Assembly: GCF_007183175.1 (NCBI RefSeq)
Contig: NZ_AP019807.1
Span: 620,001-684,000, forward strand
From: Microbulbifer sp. GL-2
GTDB lineage: Bacteria; Pseudomonadota; Gammaproteobacteria; Pseudomonadales; Cellvibrionaceae
DNA: 64,000 bases
Reading direction: 5' to 3'
Shown here: positions 33,143 to 42,411 of the stretch, piece after piece
Numbering within the stretch: the stretch's first letter is position 1
Layout of the letters: each line of letters starts with the position of its first letter
Program-made: the position numbers and the translations under genes
Notes under the pieces: generated by a model
What the model was told of the DNA's origin: nothing
Databases searched by the model: none
What the model saw: the letters and a program-made list of their open reading frames with translations, nothing else

Positions 33143-34816
33143 ATGACCGACCTGATCAAACGCATTCGCGATTCGGTGATTGGCGATATGCAGCCAATCA
33201 CCACACCCTTCGGGCAGAGACCGCTGGTGTATGCCGACTACACCGCATCGGGTCGCGCACTAACCTTTATCGAAGACACTATTCGCCGGCAGGTGCTGCC
33301 CTACTATGCCAATACTCATAGTGAAACCTCTTTCACTGGCGCCCAAACCACGCAGCTGCGTGAGGAGGCAAGAGCTGAGATTCGGAATGCCATTAATGGG
33401 AGAGAAGAACACAAAGTTATCTTTTGCGGCTCTGGCGCCACTTCCGCCATAAACAAGTTGATCGATATCCTTGACCTGCGCCTGCCGACAGACCTGGATC
33501 GAAAATCCTACTTACAGGGCAGCCTTACTGTTCAACAAAGACCGGTGGTATTCATAGGGCCCTACGAACACCATTCCAACGAGCTGCCCTGGCGGGAAAG
33601 TATTGCCGAGCTGGTGACCATTCCACTTACCGGTGCGGGCACCCTGGACCTGGGCAAGCTTGAAACCCAGCTGCGCGCTTACGCCGATCGCCCTTTGAGA
33701 ATTGGCAGCTTTTCTGCCGCCTCCAATGTGACCGGTATTGTGACCGAAGTAGAGGCCATCACCCGACTGCTGCACAAGTACGGCGCGCTGTCTTTCTGGG
33801 ACTATGCCGCAGCCGCCCCCTACATGGCGATTGATATGCGCGGCCAAGACGGTATCCAGGGGGATAGTTCAAAAGATGCAGTATTTATCTCGCCGCATAA
33901 ATTCGTAGGTGGGCCCGGCACTCCCGGGGTTCTGGTCGTTCATGAGAAGCTGTTGCAAAACACGGTCCCCGCTGCACCCGGCGGCGGCACCGTGCTCTAT
34001 GTCACTCCAGAGGATCACCGCTATCTCGATGACCCCGAGCGCAGTGAGGAGGGCGGCACTCCAGCCATCATCGAGTCCATCCGCGCGGGCATGGTATTTA
34101 AGCTCCAGCAAACGGTGGGTATCGATAAGATTATTCAAAGGGAAAAGCAGCTCGTCAGTCGTGCACTGGAGCGCTGGTCAAAGGAGGAGAATATCGAGGT
34201 TCTCGGCAATCTCGAAGTATCGCGCCTGTCGATTGTCTCAATGTCCCTTAAATGGCGTGGCAGGGACTTACACTACGGATTTGTTGTGGCGCTTCTTAAC
34301 GATCTTTTCGGTATTCAAGCCCGCGGGGGCTGTTCCTGCGCAGGCCCCTACGGACACAGTCTGCTGGGCATTGATATGGCCTACAGTCGGGCGCTAGAGG
34401 AGCAGATTCTCAAGGGAAGAAAATTAATGAGGCCGGGCTGGGTGCGCCTGAACTTTAATTATTTCATCAGCGAAGAGGTATTCGAATACCTGCTTGAGGC
34501 AGTGGCACTGGTGGCTCGCCACGGCTGGAGATTACTGCCTTATTACTACTTCGACCAAACACAAGGAGTGTGGCGCTTCCAGAATAAAAAACCCGAACCG
34601 GCGACCAGTCTGGCACAGTTGGACTTTAATCACTCCGTGCCCAACACAACAGAGCATGACCGGCCCCTGCTTTCTCTCAAGGAATACCTGGCTATCGCGG
34701 AGCGGGAACTTTGCCGCAAACCGCGCAACGCCAGATTTTACAACCTGCCACTTCCCGAGGATGCAGAAACCCTGCGCTGGTTTGTCAGCCCCAGAGAAGC
34801 TGCGCTGGAGCTCTAG
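33143..34816 (+). CDS. Class V aminotransferase-fold PLP-dependent enzyme
   Basis: A 557-residue PLP enzyme of the cysteine desulfurase/aminotransferase class V fold. Visible landmarks are VYADYTASGRALTFIE, HSETSFTGAQTTQLREEARA, the ATSAINK loop, GPYEHHSNELPWRES, WDYAAAAPYMAID, and the PLP lysine in FISPHKFVGGPGTPG. A cysteine-containing loop (QARGGCSCAGPYGHSLLGID) sits where desulfurases have their active cysteine. It is about 150 residues longer than a typical SufS/IscS. The start at ATG 33143 has AGGAAG 8 bases upstream. It is divergent from the Lrp regulator, which suggests an amino-acid-related substrate. Confidence 0.88.
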   Translation: MTDLIKRIRDSVIGDMQPITTPFGQRPLVYADYTASGRALTFIEDTIRRQVLPYYANTHSETSFTGAQTTQLREEARAEIRNAINGREEHKVIFCGSGATSAINKLIDILDLRLPTDLDRKSYLQGSLTVQQRPVVFIGPYEHHSNELPWRESIAELVTIPLTGAGTLDLGKLETQLRAYADRPLRIGSFSAASNVTGIVTEVEAITRLLHKYGALSFWDYAAAAPYMAIDMRGQDGIQGDSSKDAVFISPHKFVGGPGTPGVLVVHEKLLQNTVPAAPGGGTVLYVTPEDHRYLDDPERSEEGGTPAIIESIRAGMVFKLQQTVGIDKIIQREKQLVSRALERWSKEENIEVLGNLEVSRLSIVSMSLKWRGRDLHYGFVVALLNDLFGIQARGGCSCAGPYGHSLLGIDMAYSRALEEQILKGRKLMRPGWVRLNFNYFISEEVFEYLLEAVALVARHGWRLLPYYYFDQTQGVWRFQNKKPEPATSLAQLDFNHSVPNTTEHDRPLLSLKEYLAIAERELCRKPRNARFYNLPLPEDAETLRWFVSPREAALEL

Positions 34817-34819
34817 GAG

Positions 34820-35722
34820 TTATCTCAAGAGCAACAGGGGCTGGCGGGTCTTGAGTAACATCTTCGCGGTGATACTGCCCATCAGGAGATCGCGCAGGCG
34901 GTTGTGGCTGAATGCCCCCATTACCGTGAGGTCAATCTGGTGCTCTTCCTGGTAGGCAATCAAGGCCTCGACAGTATTACCTTCCAGGTGGCTGGCCGTT
35001 ACTGCCAAACCAGCCTTATCCAGCTCTGCACTGGCTTCGGCCAGCAGCTTTTCTGCCGCTTGCGCCGGGCCAACATTCACCAGGTGGCAAGAAAGGTTGT
35101 GAAACAGGGAGCTTTCGGCTATCAGCGCCAGCGCCTTGCGTGTTGCCTCACCACCGTCGTAGGCCAGCATGATTCGCTGCGGCTGCTGGAATTCCCTGTT
35201 AACCACCAGAATCGGCTTGTGCAGGGAGCGGACCACGGTCTCCAGTTGCGCACCCAGGCCCTGCTCTGCATCGCCGTGTTCCTCACCGCGAATTCCAAGC
35301 ACCAGGATACGGATACAGTCCTCCAGCTCCACTACGGATTCGGTCAGGGTATCGTGACGCTGACAGGTGATCACCTGCCCAACACCGGCATCTTCGGCAC
35401 GATTACGCGCCGCTTGCAGCATGAGCTTGCCCTGCTTTACCAGCAGTTGCGCGCGCTGTTGTTCCAGTGCAGTTAACTCTTCGAGCAGCTCTTCCTGGCT
35501 GCCAAGGCCGATACTACCGGTAAAGTCGGTAACTGCGGGGACATTACTGCGTTCGATATTGTGCAACAGCTTGAGCGGCGCACTCAGCTTGGCTGCCAGC
35601 CAAGCTGAGTAATCACACACGGCGCCAGTGTAATGGGAACCGTCGATACAGGAGAGAACCACCGCTGGGGTGCCACCATTACCACCTGTATCATTATTAT
35701 TTTCGCTGTTGCTCACGACCAT
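34820..35722 (-). CDS. Universal stress protein with two UspA domains
   Basis: A 300-residue protein made of two UspA repeats. The first (VVLSCIDGSHYTGAVCDYSA) spans about residues 18-155 and the second (QRIMLAYDGGEATRKALALI) about 170-300. The second repeat ends with the nucleotide-binding signature VMGAFSHNRLRDLLMGSITA, and LLKTRQPLLLLR closes the protein. The ATG at 35722 overlaps the stop of the SulP gene (TGATG), with GGAGGA five bases upstream, so the two are translationally coupled. USP partners are known next to, or fused to, SulP transporters, where they may regulate transport. Confidence 0.92.
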   Translation of the reverse strand: MVVSNSENNNDTGGNGGTPAVVLSCIDGSHYTGAVCDYSAWLAAKLSAPLKLLHNIERSNVPAVTDFTGSIGLGSQEELLEELTALEQQRAQLLVKQGKLMLQAARNRAEDAGVGQVITCQRHDTLTESVVELEDCIRILVLGIRGEEHGDAEQGLGAQLETVVRSLHKPILVVNREFQQPQRIMLAYDGGEATRKALALIAESSLFHNLSCHLVNVGPAQAAEKLLAEASAELDKAGLAVTASHLEGNTVEALIAYQEEHQIDLTVMGAFSHNRLRDLLMGSITAKMLLKTRQPLLLLR

Positions 35723-37227
35723 CAATGTCCTCCAAGAACCCGCTCAATTTCCTCGGGTTTATCGTGTACGCCGAACCGGTCGACGATGGTTTCACTGGCT
35801 TCATTCAACCCTACCAACTCCACCTGGGCACCCTCGCGACGGAACTTGAGCACCACCTTGTCCAGCGCATTTACTCCGGAAATATCCCAAAAGTGCGCGC
35901 GATTGAGGTCGATCACCACAGTATCCACTACTTCCTTAAAGTCGAAAGAAGCCGTGAATTTATCGGCGGAGTTGAAGAAGACCTGCCCAATGACCTTATA
36001 GGTGCGGCGGCTCTGCGCCTCATCGAGGGTACTGCTCACGTACATAAAGTGGCTGACTTTATTGGCAAAAAACAGCGATGCCAGCAGCACCCCAACAAAT
36101 ACACCATAGGCCAGGTTGTGGGTCCACACTACCACAACCACAGTGGCCAGCATCACCAAATTTGTAGAGAGCGGGTAGTGTTTCAGATTGCGGATAGAGC
36201 TCCAGTCAAAAGTACCGATGGAAACCATAATCATGACCGCAACCAAGGCCGCCATGGGGATAACTGCAACCCAATCGCTCAGGAACACCACCAGGGTCAG
36301 CAAGCCAATACCGGCCACCAAGGTGGAGAGTCGGCCGCGTCCACCGGATTTCACGTTAATCACCGACTGACCAATCATCGCACAGCCAGCCATCCCTCCC
36401 AGGGAGCCAGCCGCAATATTTGCAATACCCTGCCCTTTGCATTCACGGTTCTTGTCACTTGGAGTATCGGTCAGATCATCGACAATCGTCGCCGTCATCA
36501 GGGATTCGAGCAGGCCCACTACAGCCAGGCCGGCAGAATAGGGGAAAATGATCTGCAGGGTTTCAAAGTTCAGCGGGACCTCTGGCCAAAGGAAAATCGG
36601 AAGGGTATCCGGCAGCTCGCCCATATCGCCCACGGTGCGGATATCCACGCCCATGGTGACTGCCACCGCAGTTAACAGCAGGATACATACTAGCGGCGAA
36701 GGCACTGCTCTACCGATCACAGGAACATAGGGGAACAGGTAGATAATACCCAGGCCCGCAGCCGTCATGGCGTAGACTTCCCAGGTACCACCGATCAGTT
36801 CAGGCATCTGCGCCAGGAAGATCAGGATCGCCAAGGCATTCACAAACCCCGTGACTACAGCCCTGGAGACAAAGCTCATCAGGCTGCCCAGCTTGAGGTA
36901 ACCGGCAATGATCTGCAGTACCCCGGTGAGCAGTGTCGCCGCGAGCAGATACTGCAGACCGTGCTCCTTCACCAAGGTCACCATCAATAGGGCCATAGCG
37001 CCGGTGGCGGCAGAGATCATACCCGGTCGCCCACCCACAAACGCAATGACCACCGCAATACAGAAAGAGGCGTAAAGACCAACTCTAGGGTCCACCCCTG
37101 CGATGATCGAGAAGGCAATAGCCTCAGGTATCAGTGCCAGGGCCACTACCAGGCCGGCGAGTACATCGCGACGTATATTGCCGAACCAGTCAGCTTTGGT
37201 CGAAGAGAGCAACGAAGGAAGGAACAT
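35722..37227 (-). CDS. SulP-family anion transporter with STAS domain
   Basis: An inner-membrane transporter of about 501 residues. It starts ADWFGNIRRDVLAGLVVALA, has the family signature EAIAFSIIAGVDPRVGLYAS, and shows 10-12 hydrophobic helices. ECKGQGIANIAAGSLGGMAG is the conserved central loop. A C-terminal STAS domain begins near residue 400 (YKVIGQVFFNSADKFTASFD) with VVDTVVIDLNRAHFWDISGV. SulP members carry sulfate, bicarbonate or dicarboxylates; substrate is unknown here. The ATG at 37227 fits the family start better than upstream in-frame codons, but has no clear ribosome-binding site. Confidence 0.92.
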   Translation of the reverse strand: MFLPSLLSSTKADWFGNIRRDVLAGLVVALALIPEAIAFSIIAGVDPRVGLYASFCIAVVIAFVGGRPGMISAATGAMALLMVTLVKEHGLQYLLAATLLTGVLQIIAGYLKLGSLMSFVSRAVVTGFVNALAILIFLAQMPELIGGTWEVYAMTAAGLGIIYLFPYVPVIGRAVPSPLVCILLLTAVAVTMGVDIRTVGDMGELPDTLPIFLWPEVPLNFETLQIIFPYSAGLAVVGLLESLMTATIVDDLTDTPSDKNRECKGQGIANIAAGSLGGMAGCAMIGQSVINVKSGGRGRLSTLVAGIGLLTLVVFLSDWVAVIPMAALVAVMIMVSIGTFDWSSIRNLKHYPLSTNLVMLATVVVVVWTHNLAYGVFVGVLLASLFFANKVSHFMYVSSTLDEAQSRRTYKVIGQVFFNSADKFTASFDFKEVVDTVVIDLNRAHFWDISGVNALDKVVLKFRREGAQVELVGLNEASETIVDRFGVHDKPEEIERVLGGH

Positions 37228-37396
37228 AAACGCAAATAAATTTGAATTGATCAAAAAAAGGTCGCGCACTCTACCATAAACCGCCCGCCCCCGTATGGCC
37301 TCCACCCCCGAACGCCCATCCACAATCAGCGAAAATCCTCCCCATCGAGACCATTGGCAGCGCCAAACTCCCTACTGAAATACGCTGCCCAGCTCC

Positions 37397-37447
37397 CGGA
37401 CAAGGCGGACAGCGGACACTTTTAGCGGACACTACACCAGCTGGACA
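37397..37447 (+). promoter_or_regulatory. CGGACA direct-repeat array, candidate enhancer of the export operon
   Basis: CGGACA occurs at 37397-37402, 37406-37411, 37413-37418 and 37426-37431, with a TGGACA at 37442-37447. The array ends 59 bases before the sigma-54 promoter at 37506 and lies upstream of the exporter genes. That is the usual place for an NtrC-type activator site, and such an activator is encoded at the end of the same gene run. Whether these repeats bind it is inference. Confidence 0.5.
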
Positions 37448-37505
37448 CCGCCCCCAAAAAACAAAAAATCTTATATATATCAACAAGTTAAAATAATCAA
37501 AAAAG

Positions 37506-37522
37506 TTGGCATAGGGATTGCG
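37506..37522 (+). promoter_or_regulatory. Sigma-54 promoter of the export operon
   Basis: TTGGCATAGGGATTGCG carries the GG of -24 and the GC of -12 at the exact required spacing (TGGCAT-AGGGA-TTGC). It is 105 bases before the adaptor gene ATG. Confidence 0.7.
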
Positions 37523-37626
37523 TTACCCCCTGTAGAGCAGATTTTTTTGATTTGCATCCATAACAGAAAAACGCTGCATCCAAATACCAAAGCAGCCGCA
37601 ATCGCACAGAGAGATGGAAAGCAACA

Positions 37627-38907
37627 ATGATTAGAGATACTTCCAGGCAAGACACAAAGATCGAAGCCGTACCGCTGTGGAAGAACCCGAAAACCTATAA
37701 AGCATCTGCCCTGCTCGGTATTACCGCCACTTTCTTAATTTGGGGTATCGGCGCCTGGCACAGCACCAGCTCAGTGGATAACACCCTGTCTTTGTCACGT
37801 ATCAATATTGCCCAGGTAGAGCGCGGCGACCTGGTTCGCGACCTTGTAGTCCAGGGCAAAGTAGTCGCCGCCAATAGCCCTACTCTTTATAGCCCAGCGC
37901 AAGGCATCGTCAAATTTGCCGTAAAAGCCGGTGATACCGTACAAGAAGGACAACTCCTCGCTTCGCTCGACAGCCCGGAACTGTCCAACCAGCTGGCCCA
38001 GGAGGAAGCCCAGTTAAACCAACTATCCGTAGAGTTACAAAGGCAAAAGATCCAGGCCAAGCGCCAACAGATGGAAAACCAGCAAAAGGCCGATCTCGCC
38101 AGGGTCAATCTCACCGCTGCCAAGCGGGAGTTAAAGCGCGCTGAACTCTCCATGGAGAAGCAGATTATTTCCCTGCTCGACTTCGAGAAATGCAAGGACG
38201 ATATGGCTCGCGCAAAGCTGGAATATGAACAGGCCGTACAAAATGCTGAGCTGGAAAAAGAATCTCTGAGTTTTGATACCCAGACTCTCAAGTTACAGGT
38301 ATCCCAGCAGAAGTTACAGGTGGAAGAGCGGCAACGCCGCGTACGCGAGCTGAATATCCTCTCCCCCGTGAGCGGCACCATCGGCAGCCTGGCCGTCTCC
38401 CAGCGCAGTGCCGTTGCAGCCAATGCTGCATTGATCACTGTGGTCGATCTCACCAGTTTTGAGCTGGAGGCTGCGGTGCCTGAAAACTATGCCGATGACC
38501 TGGGTCTTGATATGGCCGTCGCCATCAATCTCGGCGGTAAAGAATTACCCGGCGAGATTACCGCAATTTCCCCCGAAGTGATCAATAGCCAGGTTATTGC
38601 GCGAGTGCGCTTTATCAATGGGCAGCCTGGAAACTTACGTCAAAACCTACGCCTTACTGCCCGTGTTCTGCTTGAGAATCGCAACGGTGTACTGCTGGTG
38701 AAACGTGGGGGCTTCCTCGACCAAAGCGGTGGTCGCCATGTCTTCCGCCTCAATGATGCACAACAAGCGGAGCGGGTACCCATCCAGATCGGTGCATTGG
38801 GATTGAAACAAGTGGAAATCGTTTCCGGCCTGCAGGAGGGAGATCAAATCATTATTTCTGCCGCCGAAGAGCTGAATGACGCTCAGCTGGTCGCTCTGAA
38901 GGAATAA
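37627..38907 (+). CDS. HlyD/MacA-type periplasmic adaptor of the export operon
   Basis: A 426-residue membrane-fusion protein with one N-terminal membrane helix (ASALLGITATFLIWGIGAW, residues about 27-45). A first biotinyl-lipoyl half follows (SPAQGIVKFAVKAGDTVQEG), then a long coiled-coil hairpin (residues about 120-235, rich in Q, E, L and K). The second lipoyl half is ELNILSPVSGTIGSLAVSQR, followed by beta-barrel domains and the MacA-like membrane-proximal end (LQEGDQIIISAAEELND). It bridges an inner-membrane ABC exporter to an outer-membrane channel. It is the first gene behind a sigma-54 promoter and precedes an ATPase and two FtsX permeases. Confidence 0.9.
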   Translation: MIRDTSRQDTKIEAVPLWKNPKTYKASALLGITATFLIWGIGAWHSTSSVDNTLSLSRINIAQVERGDLVRDLVVQGKVVAANSPTLYSPAQGIVKFAVKAGDTVQEGQLLASLDSPELSNQLAQEEAQLNQLSVELQRQKIQAKRQQMENQQKADLARVNLTAAKRELKRAELSMEKQIISLLDFEKCKDDMARAKLEYEQAVQNAELEKESLSFDTQTLKLQVSQQKLQVEERQRRVRELNILSPVSGTIGSLAVSQRSAVAANAALITVVDLTSFELEAAVPENYADDLGLDMAVAINLGGKELPGEITAISPEVINSQVIARVRFINGQPGNLRQNLRLTARVLLENRNGVLLVKRGGFLDQSGGRHVFRLNDAQQAERVPIQIGALGLKQVEIVSGLQEGDQIIISAAEELNDAQLVALKE

Positions 38908-39011
38908 CCCTGAGAAAAAAATTTACACACGGATAGCAGAAGCCAAAACAGCTCTGCATTCCGCATCGACAACCGATTTAAAAATTTCAGTTTAAAACAA
39001 GGAATATCACC

Positions 39012-39713
39012 ATGCTAAACATGCACAATATCCGTAAAAGCTTCCGTACAGACACCATCGAAACCCACGCGCTGCGCGACTTTAGCCTGGAAGTTAAGGA
39101 AGGGGAGTTTGTTTCAGTGACCGGTCCCAGTGGCTCTGGTAAAACCACTTTCCTGAATGTCGCCGGACTACTGGAAACCCCAACAGGTGGACAGTACCTG
39201 CTGGATGGCGAGGATGTAAGCAACCTCAATGACCGCCAGCGCTCCCACCTGCGCAATGAGAAAATCGGATTTATTTTCCAGGGATTTAACCTGATTCCTG
39301 ACCTGAGCCTGTTCGACAATATCGATGTACCACTTCGCTACCGTGGCTTTAGCACCAAAGAGCGTCGCAAGCGTATCGAGAAAGTTCTGGAGCAAGTGGG
39401 TCTTTCCGCCCGTGCAAAACACCTCCCCGCACAACTTTCCGGGGGTCAACAACAGCGCATCGCAATTGCCCGCGCCCTGGCCGGTGAGCCTCGCTTCCTG
39501 CTCGCAGACGAACCCACTGGTAACCTCGACTCTCTGATGGCGCGCCAGGTAATGGAGTTGCTGGAATTTATCAATGAGTGGGGCACTACCATCGTGATGG
39601 TTACCCATGATCCGGAACTGGCCCGCCGCGCACACCGCAATATCCAAATTGTGGATGGTCAGGTTTGCGACCTCCGCCCGGTCACGGTGCAACCCGAAGC
39701 AGCTACTGCTTAA
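39012..39713 (+). CDS. ABC exporter ATPase (MacB/LolD type)
   Basis: A 233-residue ATPase with Walker A GPSGSGKT, Q-loop FIFQGFNLIPDLSLFDN, signature LSGGQQQRIAIARAL, Walker B FLLADEPTGNLDS, D-loop and switch histidine MVTHDPELARRAH. The family energises MacB/LolCDE-type exporters with FtsX permeases. It follows the adaptor gene by about 100 bases and precedes two FtsX-type genes, so it is the motor of this exporter. Confidence 0.93.
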   Translation: MLNMHNIRKSFRTDTIETHALRDFSLEVKEGEFVSVTGPSGSGKTTFLNVAGLLETPTGGQYLLDGEDVSNLNDRQRSHLRNEKIGFIFQGFNLIPDLSLFDNIDVPLRYRGFSTKERRKRIEKVLEQVGLSARAKHLPAQLSGGQQQRIAIARALAGEPRFLLADEPTGNLDSLMARQVMELLEFINEWGTTIVMVTHDPELARRAHRNIQIVDGQVCDLRPVTVQPEAATA

Positions 39714-39726
39714 GGAGACCACAATA

Positions 39727-41040
39727 ATGATTGGATATTATATTTCCCTGGCTTTGCGCAGCCTGCGCAGCACACCAATATTAAGCGGCCTGATGATCGC
39801 CGCCATTGCGGTGGGTGTTGGCGCCTCAATGACAGTACTCACCCTCAACTATATGATGTCGCAGAATGCACTCAAACATAAGGACGATGTTCTTTTCGCG
39901 GTACAATTGGACAGCTGGGATGTTAATGAAGCTGCCGATACTACCAATGAAATACCCTGGCAGCTGACTTACCGTGATACACAAGCGCTGCTGCGCTCAG
40001 ATATCCCCACTCGCCAGGTTGCCATGCATCGCTTCGGGTTTACTGTGGAGTTGGAAAACTCCTCAATACGCCCTTTCACGGCATCTACCCGCGTCACTAC
40101 CCACGATTTTTTCTCCCTATTTGATGTGCCTTTTATTTACGGTGGAACCTGGGATAGTGAAGCAGACGTTTCCCCAGATCAGGTTGTAGTCCTAGCTAAG
40201 TCAACAAATGACAAACTGTTTTCCGGTGATAACAGCGTGGGCAAAAGTATCATATTAAATGGTGAACCTTTTACCGTAGTCGGTGTTGTTGACCACTGGG
40301 AGCCTGCACCCAAGGTTCACGACCTCAACAACAGCCCCTTTGCCAGCTCTGGAAAACTATTTATACCTTTCGGGCTACACAGGAAACTGGAAATTTACAG
40401 TTGGGGTAATACCAATGGATGGACTACAGGAGGTGGGGAAGGCTATGAGGGTTTCCTGCAAAGTGAGGATGTCTGGGTTCAATACTGGGTGGAGCTCAGT
40501 AACAGTGAGCAGAAAGCTCAATATGAAAATTTCCTGACTGCATATATAAACGGGGAAAAAGCACAGGGACGTTTCGAGCGGCCATCAAAGTTTGCCTTGA
40601 GTAAACCTTCTGAGTGGCTGGTTCTCAATGAAGTCCTCAGCGATGACAACCGGGTACTGGGTTGGGTATCCCTGGCTTTCCTGTTGGTTTGTGTAATCAA
40701 TGCGGTCGCTCTGCTGCTCGCCAAATTCCTGCGTAAGGCTCCTGAAGCGGGCGTGCGCCGTGCCCTAGGTGCCAGTCGCAGTGCCATTTTCACACAGCAC
40801 CTGATTGAGAGCGCTGCGATTGGGCTTATCGGCGGAATTGTGGGGATTTTAATCGCAACTATGGGCATTGGTGGAATCCGCTATCTGGCCATGGGGCAAA
40901 TGGACAGTGTAGCCACGATGGACTGGGTGATGATGACCGCTGCCATCGGCCTCGCTCTAATTGCCAGCTTACTAGCTGGATTCTATCCAGCCTGGCGCAT
41001 CAGTCGTACCAATCCCTCCATTTACCTGAAAACCCAGTAA
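39727..41040 (+). CDS. FtsX/MacB-type permease, first subunit
   Basis: A 437-residue permease. An N-terminal membrane helix (SGLMIAAIAVGVGASMTVLT) is followed by a large MacB_PCD-type periplasmic domain with LNGEPFTVVGVVDHWEP, and then three C-terminal helices of the FtsX domain (LLVCVINAVALLLAKFLRKA, VRRALGASRSAIFTQHLIES, LALIASLLAGFYPAWRISRT). The ATG at 39727 follows GGAGACCAC; the frame is open further upstream but only inside the ATPase gene. It pairs with the next gene to form the permease dimer. Confidence 0.9.
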   Translation: MIGYYISLALRSLRSTPILSGLMIAAIAVGVGASMTVLTLNYMMSQNALKHKDDVLFAVQLDSWDVNEAADTTNEIPWQLTYRDTQALLRSDIPTRQVAMHRFGFTVELENSSIRPFTASTRVTTHDFFSLFDVPFIYGGTWDSEADVSPDQVVVLAKSTNDKLFSGDNSVGKSIILNGEPFTVVGVVDHWEPAPKVHDLNNSPFASSGKLFIPFGLHRKLEIYSWGNTNGWTTGGGEGYEGFLQSEDVWVQYWVELSNSEQKAQYENFLTAYINGEKAQGRFERPSKFALSKPSEWLVLNEVLSDDNRVLGWVSLAFLLVCVINAVALLLAKFLRKAPEAGVRRALGASRSAIFTQHLIESAAIGLIGGIVGILIATMGIGGIRYLAMGQMDSVATMDWVMMTAAIGLALIASLLAGFYPAWRISRTNPSIYLKTQ

Positions 41041-41049
41041 GGACGAATC

Positions 41050-42258
41050 ATGCTTGAACTAAAACCCATGTTGTCCGCCCTCTGGCGCAATAAAATTTCT
41101 GCCCTGCTAATCGCCCTGCAGCTGGCATTAACTTTGGCGATCATCAGTAACATTGTCGTTATTGTGCAGGATCGAATCGAAAAAATAGAACGGCCCACCG
41201 GTATAGCTGTGGAGGAGATTATTGCCATCAATTTTATGGCAATCCCCCAAGACTACGACATGATTGGAGCGGTATCTGCTGATTTGGAGTTGCTGCGCGA
41301 ACTTCCCCATGTCAAAGATGCGACGGTTACCAACCAAGTACCTTTGTCTCAGTCAGGGTCTGCTGGGACTTTTTATACTCAGCCAAATCAGGAAATCGGC
41401 GGGATAAACTCCAACCGTTACAATACTGAACCACATTTTATAGATACTCTGGGTCTCAATTTAGTTGCAGGTCGTAATTTCACGGATGCAGAAATGCAGT
41501 TTTTTGACCCCAATGAACTTAGGGAAATGCCTGTTGCAGTTATTACCCGGCAGTTTGCCGAAAAGCTGTACCCCAATCAGGATCCAATTGGAAAGCCACT
41601 TTATGATGGCAATAGCTCGCACCCGATAGAGATCATCGGTATTGTCGAACGGCACCTGGGCGCCTGGGTAGGCTGGTCAAATGCAGGCAATGTAGCCTTT
41701 TTCCCTGCCGTCAGAAATACCCAAGACACAAACTATCTGGTACGCACCGAGCCAGGAAAGCGTGATGAGGTATTAAAAACCCTGGTCGAGAAGTTATCTG
41801 AACGCGACCCACAGAGAGTAATAAAAACCAGAGTTCTTTCAGAATATGTGGCCCGCAGTTATGCACGCGACAATTTAATGGTTAAAGTATTAACAATCGT
41901 TGCGGCCATGCTCAGCTTTATTGTGGCCCTGGGAATTGTCGGCCTCACCATTTTCTGGATCAACCAACGCGCCAAACAGATTGGTGTAAGACGAGCTCTC
42001 GGTGCAACGCGGGCTAATATCAGCCGTTATTTCCTCCTGGAAAATAGCTTAATTGCCGGTACAGGTATTGCCATTGGCAGTGCTGCCGCATTAATTGCAA
42101 ACCAATATATGGTTCGCGATTATTCTCAACCCACACTTACTCTGATGCCGCTGGCTATTTGCGCACTGCTGGTTTTGTTGGTCAGCCTCGCCGCAGCGCT
42201 AACACCCGCAATACGTGCCGCAAACATTTCTCCGGCAACTGCCACCAGAAGCGTTTAA
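41050..42258 (+). CDS. FtsX/MacB-type permease, second subunit
   Basis: A 402-residue FtsX-family permease, paralogous to the gene just upstream with only 9 bases between them. It has an N-terminal helix (LIALQLALTLAIISNIVVIV), a MacB_PCD-like periplasmic domain, and the FtsX helices with IGVRRALGATRANISRYFL and AICALLVLLVSLAAALTPAI. Two distinct FtsX subunits with one ATPase imply a heterodimeric exporter. The substrate is unknown; peptides, lipoproteins and macrolides are all seen in the family. Confidence 0.9.
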   Translation: MLELKPMLSALWRNKISALLIALQLALTLAIISNIVVIVQDRIEKIERPTGIAVEEIIAINFMAIPQDYDMIGAVSADLELLRELPHVKDATVTNQVPLSQSGSAGTFYTQPNQEIGGINSNRYNTEPHFIDTLGLNLVAGRNFTDAEMQFFDPNELREMPVAVITRQFAEKLYPNQDPIGKPLYDGNSSHPIEIIGIVERHLGAWVGWSNAGNVAFFPAVRNTQDTNYLVRTEPGKRDEVLKTLVEKLSERDPQRVIKTRVLSEYVARSYARDNLMVKVLTIVAAMLSFIVALGIVGLTIFWINQRAKQIGVRRALGATRANISRYFLLENSLIAGTGIAIGSAAALIANQYMVRDYSQPTLTLMPLAICALLVLLVSLAAALTPAIRAANISPATATRSV

Positions 42259-42272
42259 AACTTCTAATGAAT

Positions 42273-42309
42273 TGATGGTCGATTAGCTTTTCAGGCTATT
42301 CGACCATCA
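42273..42309 (+). promoter_or_regulatory. Long intercistronic hairpin downstream of the permease genes
   Basis: TGATGGTCGA pairs with TCGACCATCA, and TTAGC with GGCTA inside it, giving a stem of about 14 pairs. It starts 15 bases after the permease stop. No T-run follows directly, so it may be a processing or stability hairpin rather than a terminator. Confidence 0.55.
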
Positions 42310-42411
42310 GAGGAAAAGTAATTTTTTAACATTATTAAATTTTTATTATCCCCTTAGGACCATTGCCATATTGGCAACTGACTTCTATCAAAAATAATAA
42401 GGATGATGAAC

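Noticed and set aside
35725..36675. 316-codon open frame antisense to the SulP gene
   Set aside because: The opposite strand encodes unmistakable SulP and STAS motifs, while this frame shows only low-complexity histidine/glutamine-rich sequence.
37397..37447. CGGACA repeats as a CRISPR array
   Set aside because: Repeats are only six bases long with irregular short spacing and no cas genes nearby; an activator site is more likely.
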